This document shows positions 1-8,521 of a stretch of 64,000 nucleotides of DNA, piece by piece. The DNA is taken from the NCBI RefSeq assembly GCF_020523925.1, contig NZ_JAJAPW010000002.1:608524-672523 (forward strand), written 5' to 3'. Numbering within the stretch: position 1 is the stretch's first letter; the number at the start of each line of letters is the position of its first letter. The DNA is from Neotamlana laminarinivorans. Its GTDB lineage: Bacteria; Bacteroidota; Bacteroidia; Flavobacteriales; Flavobacteriaceae. Both the position numbers and the translations under genes were made by a program. Below the pieces are notes generated by a model, which saw only the letters and a program-made list of their open reading frames with translations, was not told where the DNA came from and made no database searches.

Positions 1-1156
1 CTATTAGTGTTTCGTTTATATCGAAAATTTTATCTATTCCAATACTTTGTAGGGAGTTATTAAATCTGTTTTTTATAAATTCGTTTACTACATCTTTTGG
101 TAAAAAATCTAGTTCACCAGCTTCAAAAATCCAATCCACAATTTTGCTTTCAGATTCAAAAGCTTGTTTACATAGGTCTTGAATTTTTGTATTATTTTCT
201 TCACCAAACCAGGTTGGGTTTTCTTCTCTTATAATTTTTATTATATCAATACCAAAATCGCCATGAATTTGCTCTTCTTTTGAGGTGGCTTCTACAACGT
301 TAGATATTCCTTTAAGCATGTTTTTATGCTTATTGAATGCCATAATTATTAAGAATTGAGAAAACAGTGAAACGTGTTCTATGAATAAAGAGAACAGTAA
401 TATAGATTCTGCATACTCTTGGTTGTCATCACTTTTTGCGTTTTTAAGAGCGGTTTCTAAAAAATGAACGCGCTGCATAACTACTGGTTTCTTTTTTAAG
501 TTTTTAAACTCATTATTTAAACCTAAAATTTCTAGTAAATGTGAATATGCATCGTGATGGCGAACTTCACTTTCTGCAAAAGTTGAACCTACCGAGCCTA
601 TTTCTGGTTTAGGCATTTTTTGATATATGTCGCCCCAAAATGTTTTTACAGCTACTTCAATTTGAGAAATAGCGAGCATTGTGTTTTTTATGGCGTTTTG
701 TTCTACTACAGTAAGTTTTGTTTTAAAATCTTGAATATCACTAGTAAAGTTAAATTCTGAATGAATCCAGTAGGAGTGGCGTATAGCATCAACATATTCG
801 TAAAGAGCTGGGTACTCGTAAGGTTTTAAGTTTATACGCTTTTCAAAAATGTTGGTTTTTCTATTTCTGGCTTGTTCGTTTCTATAAAGAATGTATGCTT
901 TCGCAACATCATGAAACTCACTGCCCATTAATTTATCTTCTACAATATCTTGTACTTCCTCTACGGTAGGAACATAATTTATATCGTTGTTTAGTCTTGA
1001 TGTTAGTTCGTTGTGAACTTTTTCGGAAATTGCTTTAGCATCGTCTTTAGTTCCGTTGCCAACAGATAACATTGCCTTTTCTATGGCATTTGAAATTTTA
1101 TTTAAAACAAACGGAGCGGTTTCGTAATCTCTTTTAATAATTTTTGTAATTTCCAT
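1..1156 (-). CDS. nrdB: Ribonucleotide reductase small subunit with N-terminal ATP-cone (partial, C-terminus off left edge)
   Basis: The frame is open from the ATG at 1156 down to the window edge (385 codons), so the C-terminus is missing. Residues 1 to about 90 form an ATP-cone: KIIKRDYETAPF at 5-16 followed by LNKISNAIEKAM. The rest is the ferritin-like R2 fold with the carboxylate/His metal ligand motif SEVRHHDAYSH around 196-206. R2 supplies the radical to the catalytic subunit NrdA for dNTP synthesis. ATP-cones normally sit on NrdA; an R2-borne cone is known from flavobacteria such as Leeuwenhoekiella, where dATP binding causes inhibitory R2 oligomerisation. I infer the same control here. 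nrdA should lie to the left of the window. The metal type (Fe or Mn) cannot be read with confidence. Confidence 0.93.
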   Translation of the reverse strand, partial: MEITKIIKRDYETAPFVLNKISNAIEKAMLSVGNGTKDDAKAISEKVHNELTSRLNNDINYVPTVEEVQDIVEDKLMGSEFHDVAKAYILYRNEQARNRKTNIFEKRINLKPYEYPALYEYVDAIRHSYWIHSEFNFTSDIQDFKTKLTVVEQNAIKNTMLAISQIEVAVKTFWGDIYQKMPKPEIGSVGSTFAESEVRHHDAYSHLLEILGLNNEFKNLKKKPVVMQRVHFLETALKNAKSDDNQEYAESILLFSLFIEHVSLFSQFLIIMAFNKHKNMLKGISNVVEATSKEEQIHGDFGIDIIKIIREENPTWFGEENNTKIQDLCKQAFESESKIVDWIFEAGELDFLPKDVVNEFIKNRFNNSLQSIGIDKIFDINETLI

Positions 1157-1720
1157 GATGCTTAAATTTACAGACTAAAAAGCCATTAGAATAACTGCCT
1201 ATTTTTAGTTATTCAGTTTAGATTTTACGTTAAAAAAATGTTTTATTGTTGTTCCTTAAATGAGGACCGATTGGGGGCTTTTTTAAAGAGTAATTTAAGT
1301 CTGTATATCGTCCAAATAACCAACCAAAATTTTCCTTTTTTTTGCCTACAACAAAGATTGAGAATTGTAGTTAAAAATGAAAGAGGTTTTAATAAACGTT
1401 GTTAACAAGTTTTTAACAACGCCTTGTTTTACTAGCCTGTGCAAGGGTTTTTAGGTGTTTAATTAGTTGGTTTTTAGAATATTGTAAGCGTGTATTGTTT
1501 TTGGTAGAAATGTGTTGTGTTTAAAAATCTCTAAAAAATATCAACTAGACTTTGGGTTGAAATTAAGGCTAAAAAATTTGGTTTTTTAGTTGTAAAATAA
1601 GTTAAAATTATAGGTGTAAAAATACAGGGCTAAAAGTGAATTTTAAAGGGTTTTTACTTGAAAGAAATTAATTAAAATTTTAATGTTTTTTTATTAAAAA
1701 TAAAAGGAGAAGTTAACTCG
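1157..1720. promoter_or_regulatory. 564-bp intergenic region upstream of nrdB
   Basis: I see no convincing gene. This AT-rich stretch lies between the nrdB start (minus) and the end of the DUF3109 gene (minus), so it should hold the nrdB promoter and leader. It contains a perfect inverted repeat at 1398-1422 and a small A/T hairpin at 1569-1589. No clear TAnnTTTG box was found on the minus strand. Confidence 0.5.
1398..1422. repeat. Perfect 9-bp inverted repeat upstream of nrdB
   Basis: CGTTGTTAA (1398-1406), a 7-nt spacer, then TTAACAACG (1414-1422). It lies about 240 bp upstream of the nrdB start. It has no T-tract, so it is more like an operator than a terminator. No regulator can be named from sequence alone. 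Confidence 0.55.
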
Positions 1721-2293
1721 TTATTTTTTGTTTTTTTCTTGTGCTATTTTATCTAATTCGTTGTACCAGTCTGCACCAAATTTTCTAATTAATGCTTCTT
1801 TTACAAATTTATATACTGGAACTCCTAATTCTTCTCCAAGTTGGCAAGCATCATCACAAATTTGCCATTTGTGATAATTTACAGCCGAAAATTCAGTGTA
1901 ATTTTGTACCCTAATAGGGTATAAATGGCAAGAAACAGGTTTTTTCCAATTAACTTCACCTTGATTGTAAGCCTCTTCTATGGCGCAAAGAGCAGTTTTG
2001 TTTTCATCAAAAATTACATAAGCACAATCGGCACCATTTATTAAAGGTGTTTCAAGTTCGTTATCTTCAGTAGTTATAAAAGTACCTTGCTGTTCAATTG
2101 CTTTTATGCCTTCAGGCCTTAAAAAAGGTTTTACTTTTGGGTATATATTTTCAAGTATTTTTGTTTCTTCAATGTTAAGCGGTGCACCAGCATCACCATC
2201 AATACAGCAAGCACCTTTGCATGCATTTAAATTGCAAACAAAATCTTTATCAATAACATCCTCAGAAACAATAGTTTTACCTAACTGAAACAT
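1721..2293 (-). CDS. DUF3109 family cysteine-rich protein
   Basis: I recognise the DUF3109 family, found in many Bacteroidota, with no established function. From the chosen start (MFQLGKTIVSED) the protein is 190 residues. A cysteine cluster CNLNACKGACC sits at residues 20-30, and further Cys/His appear in PVSCHLYP and HKWQICDDAC, a pattern suggesting bound metal or an Fe-S cluster. A start nine codons upstream (2320) is possible, but family members begin at MFQLGKT and a -7-like box lies at 2318-2325, overlapping that longer start. It is divergent from the marC gene. Confidence 0.85.
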   Translation of the reverse strand: MFQLGKTIVSEDVIDKDFVCNLNACKGACCIDGDAGAPLNIEETKILENIYPKVKPFLRPEGIKAIEQQGTFITTEDNELETPLINGADCAYVIFDENKTALCAIEEAYNQGEVNWKKPVSCHLYPIRVQNYTEFSAVNYHKWQICDDACQLGEELGVPVYKFVKEALIRKFGADWYNELDKIAQEKNKK

Positions 2294-2317
2294 AATTTTT
2301 GTAAATTTAATGTTGAG

Positions 2318-2325
2318 CAAAAATA
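2318..2325 (-). promoter_or_regulatory. -7 box for DUF3109 gene
   Basis: TATTTTTG on the minus strand fits the Bacteroidota -7 consensus TAnnTTTG, about 25 bp before the chosen ATG (2293). No clear -33 element was seen. Confidence 0.45.
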
Positions 2326-2362
2326 GTTAATATTACTATGAAATTAATTAATATTTATATAC

Positions 2363-2370
2363 TACTTTTG
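2363..2370 (+). promoter_or_regulatory. -7 box for marC-like gene
   Basis: TACTTTTG fits TAnnTTTG and lies 23 bp before the ATG at 2393. The -33 TTG is not obvious. Confidence 0.5.
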
Positions 2371-2392
2371 CCGAAAATTTAAACCCTTAAAA

Positions 2393-2980
2393 ATGGAACT
2401 TAATTTAAAAGAAATATTTACGGCATTTATGGTTTTGTTTGCAGTAATTGATATTATTGGAAATATACCTATAGTTATAGATTTACGAAAAAAAGCAGGG
2501 CATATACAAAGTGAAAAGGCTTCAATTATTGCTGGTGCTATTTTAATTGTATTCTTATTTTTAGGAAAGAGTATTTTAAATCTTATAGGTATAGATGTTA
2601 ACTCATTTGCTGTAGCAGGTGCATTTATTTTGTTTTTTATTGCCTTAGAAATGATTTTAGGTATTACACTTTATAAACAGGAAGAACAATCTGCTGTTAC
2701 AGCAACTGTTTTTCCGTTGGCTTTTCCATTAATAGCAGGGCCAGGGAGTTTAACAACATTACTATCACTTCGTGCCGAATTTAGAACCGAAAATATTATT
2801 GTAGCCGTAGTATTAAACGTAATTATAATATTTGCTGTACTAAAAACATCGGCAAGAATAGAGCGTATTTTAGGGTCGAATGGTATAAATATTATTCGTA
2901 AAATATTTGGAGTGGTTTTATTAGCCATAGCCGTAAAACTTTTTACACATAATATTAAAGCCTTGCTTGATATTGCTTAA
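2393..2980 (+). CDS. MarC family integral membrane protein
   Basis: A 195-residue polytopic inner-membrane protein with about six hydrophobic segments. The MarC signatures are present: a conserved N-terminal helix with IDIIGNIPI, ending in a basic loop, and FPLAFPLIAGPGSLTTLL around residues 105-122. The family is often annotated as NAAT transporters, but the original link of E. coli MarC to multidrug resistance was not upheld and the substrate is unknown. The length is typical of the family. The next two genes follow at 9 bp and 6 bp, suggesting one transcript. Confidence 0.88.
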   Translation: MELNLKEIFTAFMVLFAVIDIIGNIPIVIDLRKKAGHIQSEKASIIAGAILIVFLFLGKSILNLIGIDVNSFAVAGAFILFFIALEMILGITLYKQEEQSAVTATVFPLAFPLIAGPGSLTTLLSLRAEFRTENIIVAVVLNVIIIFAVLKTSARIERILGSNGINIIRKIFGVVLLAIAVKLFTHNIKALLDIA

Positions 2981-2989
2981 ATTTACATT

Positions 2990-3193
2990 ATGAAAGTTTT
3001 TACATATATAATAAGTATACTTGCTTTGGGTTTAATAGTTTTTAATGTAACCCAAGTTAATTTTAATTCACCATTTAAAGGAGATAGCATTATTGCATTA
3101 ATAACTATAGTTGCAGGTTTATGTGCTATTTTTTTAATGACAATTTTAAGAATATCTAAAAAAATTGAAAAAAAGGTAAACCAAAAAAGCTAA
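2990..3193 (+). CDS. Small two-helix membrane protein
   Basis: A 67-residue protein with two predicted transmembrane helices (about 5-22 and 34-54) and a strongly basic C-terminal tail (RISKKIEKKVNQKS), which should be cytoplasmic. I do not recognise a named family. It sits 9 bp after the MarC-like gene and 6 bp before the oxidoreductase, which supports it as a real gene in that transcript. Confidence 0.7.
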   Translation: MKVFTYIISILALGLIVFNVTQVNFNSPFKGDSIIALITIVAGLCAIFLMTILRISKKIEKKVNQKS

Positions 3194-3199
3194 TTAAGT

Positions 3200-3802
3200 A
3201 TGTTTGATGCTTTAATTATTGGAGGTGGTGCAGCAGGTTTGTCTTGTGCTTTGGTTTTAGGCTCAGCTAAAAATAAATCTTTTGCTAAAGATAAAAAGGT
3301 TGCTATTATAATGCATCAAAAAACATCACATTTACAAACGGCTTTGTTTAATAATGTTTTGGGTTTATCTCCAGGAACTACCGGAGAATCAATTTTAACA
3401 AATGGTACAAAACAGCTTAAAGATTTGTATTCGGCTATTGAGCAAATTGATAATGAAAAGGTTTTAGAAGTTAAAAAAACAAGTAATTACTTTGCCATTA
3501 TAACTAATAAAAACACTTACAAGAGTGAAATAGTTGTTGTTGCGGTAGGTTACACCAATTTATTTAATATAGGTGGTTTTGATAATTATATTGAAGCTCA
3601 TCCAAGAGCTACGATAGAAAAAAACAGAATCTGGTTAAAAAATACCGATCATTTAGTAGAAAAAAACCTTTATGTAGCAGGAACATTAGCCGGATGGCGA
3701 AGCCAATTTGCTATGGCTTGTGGTAGTGGAGCACATGTAGCTACAGATATTTTAACGCTTTGGAATGGAGGAAAGCATACTAAAGTACATGATAAAGTTT
3801 AG
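3200..3802 (+). CDS. Short FAD-dependent pyridine nucleotide-disulphide oxidoreductase-like protein
   Basis: The N-terminal Rossmann FAD motif GGGAAGLSCA is at residues 8-17. The C-terminal FAD-contact motif, YVAGTLAGW followed by a Gly/Ala-rich helix, is at about 158-182. At 200 residues it is about two thirds of a thioredoxin reductase: the inserted NAD(P)H-binding domain and the CxxC redox pair are absent. The reading frame is clean, so this looks like a genuinely short family rather than a decayed gene. The electron donor and substrate are unknown. Confidence 0.78.
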   Translation: MFDALIIGGGAAGLSCALVLGSAKNKSFAKDKKVAIIMHQKTSHLQTALFNNVLGLSPGTTGESILTNGTKQLKDLYSAIEQIDNEKVLEVKKTSNYFAIITNKNTYKSEIVVVAVGYTNLFNIGGFDNYIEAHPRATIEKNRIWLKNTDHLVEKNLYVAGTLAGWRSQFAMACGSGAHVATDILTLWNGGKHTKVHDKV

Positions 3803-3843
3803 TGAATTTTATTATGTTAAATCTTTAATTAAAATAGATAAAT

Positions 3844-3875
3844 AAAAAAGGTGAAATTTTAATTTCACCTTTTTT
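3844..3875. terminator. Bidirectional terminator between oxidoreductase and pckA
   Basis: A perfect 15-bp inverted repeat built on GGTGAAATT/AATTTCACC, flanked by A- and T-tracts. It serves the plus-strand operon and the convergent pckA. Confidence 0.85.
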
Positions 3876-3884
3876 ATTGGGCTT

Positions 3885-5504
3885 TTAAAATGCGTATCGT
3901 TGCGGCCCGCCTCTGCGAATTTCTTCACTACAAAAAGCTTCATATTTTTTAAAATTTTCTCTAAAAGCATTAGTTAACTTAAATGCTGTAGTGTAATACG
4001 CCTCATCATTATTCCAAGTTTTTCTTGGGCTAAGTACATTGGTTGGTACTCCAGGACAAGATCGAGGTTGTGCTACTCCAAAAACAGAATGTATATGATA
4101 ATTATCGTAATTGTATAAACCTAAATCGCCATTTAAAACGGCATTAATCATGGCTCGTGTATATTTTAACTCCATGCGTTTACCAACCCCATAAGGTCCA
4201 CCAGTCCATCCTGTGTTTACTAACCATACATTTACTCCGGCTTCAACCATTTTTTTACTTAACATTTCAGCGTATTTTGATGGATGTAAAGGCATAAATG
4301 GTGCACCAAAGCATGCAGAAAAAGATGGTACTGGCTCTACAACACCAGCTTCTGTTCCTGCAACTTTTGCAGTATAGCCAGATATAAAATGATATGCGGC
4401 TTGACTTGGTGTTAATTTAGATATTGGAGGAATTACACCAAAAGCATCTGCGGTTAAAAAGAAAATATTTTTTGGATTATTACCTATAGAAGGGCTTTGG
4501 ATATTTTCTATATGATTAATAGGGTAGCTTACTCTTGTATTTTGTGTTATTGAAGTGTTAGAGAAATCTACCTCACCAGTATCATCAAGGATAACATTTT
4601 CAAGAATAGCACCTTTTTTAATGGCGTTAAAAATTTCAGGTTCTTTTTCTTTTGATAAGTTAATTACTTTGGCATAACAACCACCTTCAAAATTAAACAC
4701 TGTATTTTCTTTAGTCCAACCATGTTCATCATCACCAATTAAACTTCTATTCGGATCTGTAGATAGGGTTGTTTTTCCAGTACCCGATAATCCAAAAAAT
4801 ATGGCTGTATCTCCATTTTTACCAACATTGGCACTACAATGCATAGGTAAAGTCTGCTTGTAAACGGGTAAAATAAAGTTTAAAGCAGAAAAAATACCTT
4901 TTTTAATTTCTCCGGTATAACCAGTTCCGCCAATTAATGCTATTTTTTTTGTGAAATTTAAAATGGCAAAGTTATGTTGTCGTGTGTGGTCTTCTTTTGG
5001 GTTTGCCATAAAACTAGGCGCATTAACAATAGTCCATTCGGGTGTAAAGTTTTCTAGTTCATCGTCATTTAAACGCAAAAACATATTGTATGCAAATTGA
5101 TTGCTCCATGGGTACTCGTTAATTACTCTAATATTTAATTTATAATTTTTATCGGCACAAGCATAGCAATCTCTTACATATAGTTGTTCTTTGCCAGAAA
5201 GGTATGTAGTTACTTTTTTGTATAATGAATCAAAATGATTAGAATCAAAAGGAATATTTATATCTCCCCACCAAATTTTATCTTCTGTTATAATATCTTT
5301 AACAATAAATCTATCTTTAGGAGATCGTCCTGTAAATTCTCCAGTGTTTACAGCTAATGCTCCAGTATTGGTGGTAGTTCCTAAGTTGTTTTCTACAGTT
5401 ATATTATGTAATTCTTCTGGTGTTAATTGGTAATTTATTTTAGTGTTATTTATACCATATTTCTTTAGCGAAATCGTTTTCGTAAGTTCGGTTTTGTTAT
5501 CCAT
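3885..5504 (-). CDS. pckA: Phosphoenolpyruvate carboxykinase (ATP)
   Basis: A 539-residue cytosolic enzyme converting oxaloacetate and ATP to PEP, CO2 and ADP, the entry to gluconeogenesis. Visible motifs: substrate-binding GRSPKDRF near 59-66, the kinase-1a P-loop GLSGTGKTTLS near 240, metal-binding kinase-2 IGDDEHGW soon after, and the RVSYP region. Length matches the ATP-type family. It is transcribed alone, convergent with the upstream operon across the 3844-3875 terminator. A second, unrelated PEPCK candidate occurs at 45170-48622. Confidence 0.98.
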   Translation of the reverse strand: MDNKTELTKTISLKKYGINNTKINYQLTPEELHNITVENNLGTTTNTGALAVNTGEFTGRSPKDRFIVKDIITEDKIWWGDINIPFDSNHFDSLYKKVTTYLSGKEQLYVRDCYACADKNYKLNIRVINEYPWSNQFAYNMFLRLNDDELENFTPEWTIVNAPSFMANPKEDHTRQHNFAILNFTKKIALIGGTGYTGEIKKGIFSALNFILPVYKQTLPMHCSANVGKNGDTAIFFGLSGTGKTTLSTDPNRSLIGDDEHGWTKENTVFNFEGGCYAKVINLSKEKEPEIFNAIKKGAILENVILDDTGEVDFSNTSITQNTRVSYPINHIENIQSPSIGNNPKNIFFLTADAFGVIPPISKLTPSQAAYHFISGYTAKVAGTEAGVVEPVPSFSACFGAPFMPLHPSKYAEMLSKKMVEAGVNVWLVNTGWTGGPYGVGKRMELKYTRAMINAVLNGDLGLYNYDNYHIHSVFGVAQPRSCPGVPTNVLSPRKTWNNDEAYYTTAFKLTNAFRENFKKYEAFCSEEIRRGGPQRYAF

Positions 5505-5532
5505 GGTTTGTTGGTAAATTAAATTATATAAA

Positions 5533-5540
5533 CAAAATTA
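5533..5540 (-). promoter_or_regulatory. -7 box for pckA
   Basis: TAATTTTG on the minus strand fits TAnnTTTG, about 29 bp before the pckA ATG at 5504. Confidence 0.4.
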
Positions 5541-5550
5541 AAACAATAAA

Positions 5551-5964
5551 TTAATTATTCTCTTTAAACGATTGTTTATTTTGAGAATTTTTTAAAAAAG
5601 CTATAAGCATTAAGCCCCATGCTAAAATTAAAAACATGCCACCAATGGGAGTAATAAATCCTATAGTTTTAAAGTTAAAACTAGAAAGAGTATTTGTTGC
5701 GAGTGCATAAATAGATCCTGAGAAAAATATTGTACCAACTAAAATTAGGTAAAATATAATGGTTTTTGTTTTTTGGCTGATATAATTAGTGTTGGCGATA
5801 AATAGCAATAGAAGTGCATGATACATTTGATACTTTACACCAGTTTCGAAGGTTTGTATAGAATCAGACGATATTAAATTTTTAAGTCCGTGAGCCCCAA
5901 AAGCACCTAAAACAATACTTATTAAACCAAATAAAGCTCCTGTTATTATAATTTTTCGAGTCAT
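5551..5964 (-). CDS. DUF423 family membrane protein
   Basis: A 137-residue protein with four hydrophobic helices. The family hallmark LGAFGAHGLKN occurs at about residues 19-30, followed by the second hallmark TGVKYQMYHALLLL. DUF423 proteins are small inner-membrane proteins of unknown function in many bacteria. It lies 46 bp upstream of pckA on the same strand. A TAATTTTG -7-like box at 6020-6027 (minus) could drive it. Confidence 0.88.
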   Translation of the reverse strand: MTRKIIITGALFGLISIVLGAFGAHGLKNLISSDSIQTFETGVKYQMYHALLLLFIANTNYISQKTKTIIFYLILVGTIFFSGSIYALATNTLSSFNFKTIGFITPIGGMFLILAWGLMLIAFLKNSQNKQSFKENN

Positions 5965-6258
5965 TTTTTGTGAAGTGTTTATAATAAACTGTTTTATTAA
6001 AAAATTTATTAGTTTATTACAAAATTAAATAACTCGAACGTAACATTGAAGTGTTTTATATAGGTTTAATAAAATTAAAAAAGCCCATTTATATTAATAA
6101 ATAACTTAACATAATTTAAATTACAGCTTCTTTTTAAAAGAAAGAGATTAATAAAATAGGTTAATTTTTATGATATTCGTTTTTATGTTCATGTTAAATA
6201 GTGTTTTACTTTCAAATTAAAACAAAATATATACCTTTATGTTTAAGTTTTAATTATA

Positions 6259-6729
6259 ATGAAGAAAAAAACCAAGACTATTACAATAGATGGTATTGAT
6301 AAAAAAATACTTAGAGCTTTAATGCAAGATGCAAGAACTCCTATTTTAGAAATTGCTCGTAATGTTGGAATTTCGGGAGCAGCAATTCATCAAAGGCTTC
6401 GTAAGTTAGAACAATCAAAACTATTGGCAGGATCAAAATTTGTAATTGACCCTAAAATTTTAGGGTTTTCTACTCTTGCTTTTGTAGGTATATATTTAGA
6501 TAAGGCTGCAGATAGCGATAGTGTAATAAACGCACTAAAGAGCATACCCGAAGTTGTAGAGTGCCATTACACAACTGGAAATTATAGCTTATTTATAAAA
6601 GTTTTGAGTTTAGATAATAACCATTTAATGAAATTATTAAATAAAGAAATTCAGCCTATAAATGGTGTGTCTAGAACAGAATCGTTAATTTCACTGGAAC
6701 AACAAATTGACAGACAAGTAAAAATTTAG
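6259..6729 (+). CDS. Lrp/AsnC family transcriptional regulator
   Basis: A 156-residue protein with an N-terminal winged HTH (about 10-58, ARTPILEIARNVGISGAAIHQRLRKLE) and a C-terminal RAM/AsnC ligand-sensing domain (about 72-150). Lrp/AsnC proteins bind DNA as dimers or octamers, usually sensing amino acids. It is monocistronic, preceded by a 294-bp gene-free stretch shared with the divergent DUF423 gene, and closed by a strong terminator. Neighbours do not reveal the effector. Confidence 0.93.
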   Translation: MKKKTKTITIDGIDKKILRALMQDARTPILEIARNVGISGAAIHQRLRKLEQSKLLAGSKFVIDPKILGFSTLAFVGIYLDKAADSDSVINALKSIPEVVECHYTTGNYSLFIKVLSLDNNHLMKLLNKEIQPINGVSRTESLISLEQQIDRQVKI

Positions 6730-6733
6730 ATAT

Positions 6734-6765
6734 AAAAAAACCGAGTTATACAACTCGGTTTTTTT
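6734..6765. terminator. Bidirectional terminator between Lrp gene and glyQS
   Basis: A perfect 14-bp inverted repeat with core ACCGAGTT/AACTCGGT, A-tract on one side and T-tract on the other, between convergent genes. Confidence 0.9.
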
Positions 6766-6784
6766 ATAAGGTAATAAACGTTTG

Positions 6785-8329
6785 TTATTTCATTTTCATG
6801 AGCCAGTTACGCACATCAACATCTTGTTTGATTATATTACGTAAATCTTCAATTTTAACGCGTTCTTGCTCCATTGAATCTCTATGACGAATAGTAACCG
6901 TGTTATCTTCTAAAGTATCATGATCTACAGTTATGCAAAATGGTGTTCCATTAGCATCTTGTCTTCTATAGCGACGGCCAACGGCATCTTTTTCATCATA
7001 AATTACATTAAAATCCCATTTTAAATCTTCAACTATTTTTCTAGCTATTTCTGGTAATCCATCTTTTTTAACCAAAGGTAAAATGGCTGCTTTTACAGGT
7101 GCTAAAACACTAGGTAATTTTAAAACGGTTCTAGTAGTACCATTTTCAAGTTCTTCTTCTTGTAAGGAATTTGAAAATACTGCTAAAAACATTCTATCTA
7201 AACCAATTGAGGTTTCTAAAACATACGGTGTGTAGCTAGCGTTTTCTTCATGATCAAAATACTGAAGTTTTTTACCAGAGTATTCCTCGTGTGCTTTTAA
7301 ATCAAAATCTGTGCGAGAGTGTATACCTTCTAGTTCTTTAAAACCAAAAGGAAATTTAAACTCAATATCGGCTGCTGCATCAGCGTAATGTGCTAATTTT
7401 TCATGGTCGTGAAAACGGTAATTATCTGCACCCATGCCTAAACTTAAATGCCATTTTAAACGCGTTTCTTTCCAGTGTTCGTACCATTCTTTTTGTGTAC
7501 CTGGTTTAATGAAAAATTGCATTTCCATTTGTTCGAATTCACGCATTCTAAAAATAAATTGTCTGGCAACAATTTCGTTTCTAAAAGCTTTACCCGTTTG
7601 TGCAATACCAAACGGAATTTTCATTCGGCCAGTTTTTTGCACATTTAAAAAGTTAACAAAAATACCTTGAGCGGTTTCTGGACGCAAGTATAAATCCATT
7701 GCACTTTCGGCAGAAGCTCCAAGTTTGGTTCCAAACATAAGGTTAAACTGCTTAACGTCTGTCCAGTTTTTGCTTCCTGTTAAGGGGTCGGCAATTTCTA
7801 ATTCTTCTATTAAGGCTTTAACATCGGCTAAATCTTCATTTTCTAAAGACTTTGCCATCCTAGAAAGGATAGTGTTTATTTTTTCTTGATAGCCTAAAAC
7901 ACGCCCATTAGTGCTTAAAAATTCTTCTTTATTAAAAGCTTCTCCAAAGCGTTTTTCAGCTTTTTTAACCTCTTTTTCAATTTTTGTTTCAATTTTAGCA
8001 CAGTAGTCTTCAATTAAAACATCGGCGCGATAGCGTTTTTTAGAATCTTTATTATCAATTAAAGGATCGTTAAAAGCATCAACATGCCCAGAAGCTTTCC
8101 ATGTAGTTGGATGCATAAAAATTGCAGCATCAATACCTACAATATTTTCGTTCATTTGCACCATGGCTTTCCACCAGTAGTCGCGAATATTTTTCTTTAA
8201 TTCAGCACCATTTTGCGCATAGTCGTAAACGGCGCTTAAACCGTCGTAAATTTCGCTGCTTTGAAATACATATCCGTATTCCTTTGCATGCGATATAACT
8301 TTTTTAAATTGATCGTCTTGATTTGCCAT
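6785..8329 (-). CDS. glyQS: Glycyl-tRNA synthetase (dimeric type)
   Basis: A 514-residue class II aminoacyl-tRNA synthetase charging tRNA-Gly. It is the single-chain alpha2 type, not the alpha2beta2 type. Class II motif 2 (FRNEIVARQFIFRMREFEQMEM) lies near 250-272, motif 3 (TSIGLDRMFLAVF) near 377-389, and an anticodon-binding domain at the C-terminus. A TAnnTTTG-type box on the minus strand (8334-8341) nearly abuts the ATG, so the mRNA would have almost no leader. Confidence 0.98.
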   Translation of the reverse strand: MANQDDQFKKVISHAKEYGYVFQSSEIYDGLSAVYDYAQNGAELKKNIRDYWWKAMVQMNENIVGIDAAIFMHPTTWKASGHVDAFNDPLIDNKDSKKRYRADVLIEDYCAKIETKIEKEVKKAEKRFGEAFNKEEFLSTNGRVLGYQEKINTILSRMAKSLENEDLADVKALIEELEIADPLTGSKNWTDVKQFNLMFGTKLGASAESAMDLYLRPETAQGIFVNFLNVQKTGRMKIPFGIAQTGKAFRNEIVARQFIFRMREFEQMEMQFFIKPGTQKEWYEHWKETRLKWHLSLGMGADNYRFHDHEKLAHYADAAADIEFKFPFGFKELEGIHSRTDFDLKAHEEYSGKKLQYFDHEENASYTPYVLETSIGLDRMFLAVFSNSLQEEELENGTTRTVLKLPSVLAPVKAAILPLVKKDGLPEIARKIVEDLKWDFNVIYDEKDAVGRRYRRQDANGTPFCITVDHDTLEDNTVTIRHRDSMEQERVKIEDLRNIIKQDVDVRNWLMKMK

Positions 8330-8521
8330 TCTGCAAAAATATAAAACCCGAATAAACTATAACGGTTCTTTATTAAAATTTGCTACAAATTCATGAATTA
8401 TTATTTATATTTAAATACTTGATGCTTAAATATTTTTTTTTTGAACATTTCAATAAATAAAAGATAGTACAAAAGAAATGTTTTAGTAAAGTTAAATTTC
8501 TTGTGGTTAATGCCAAACATT

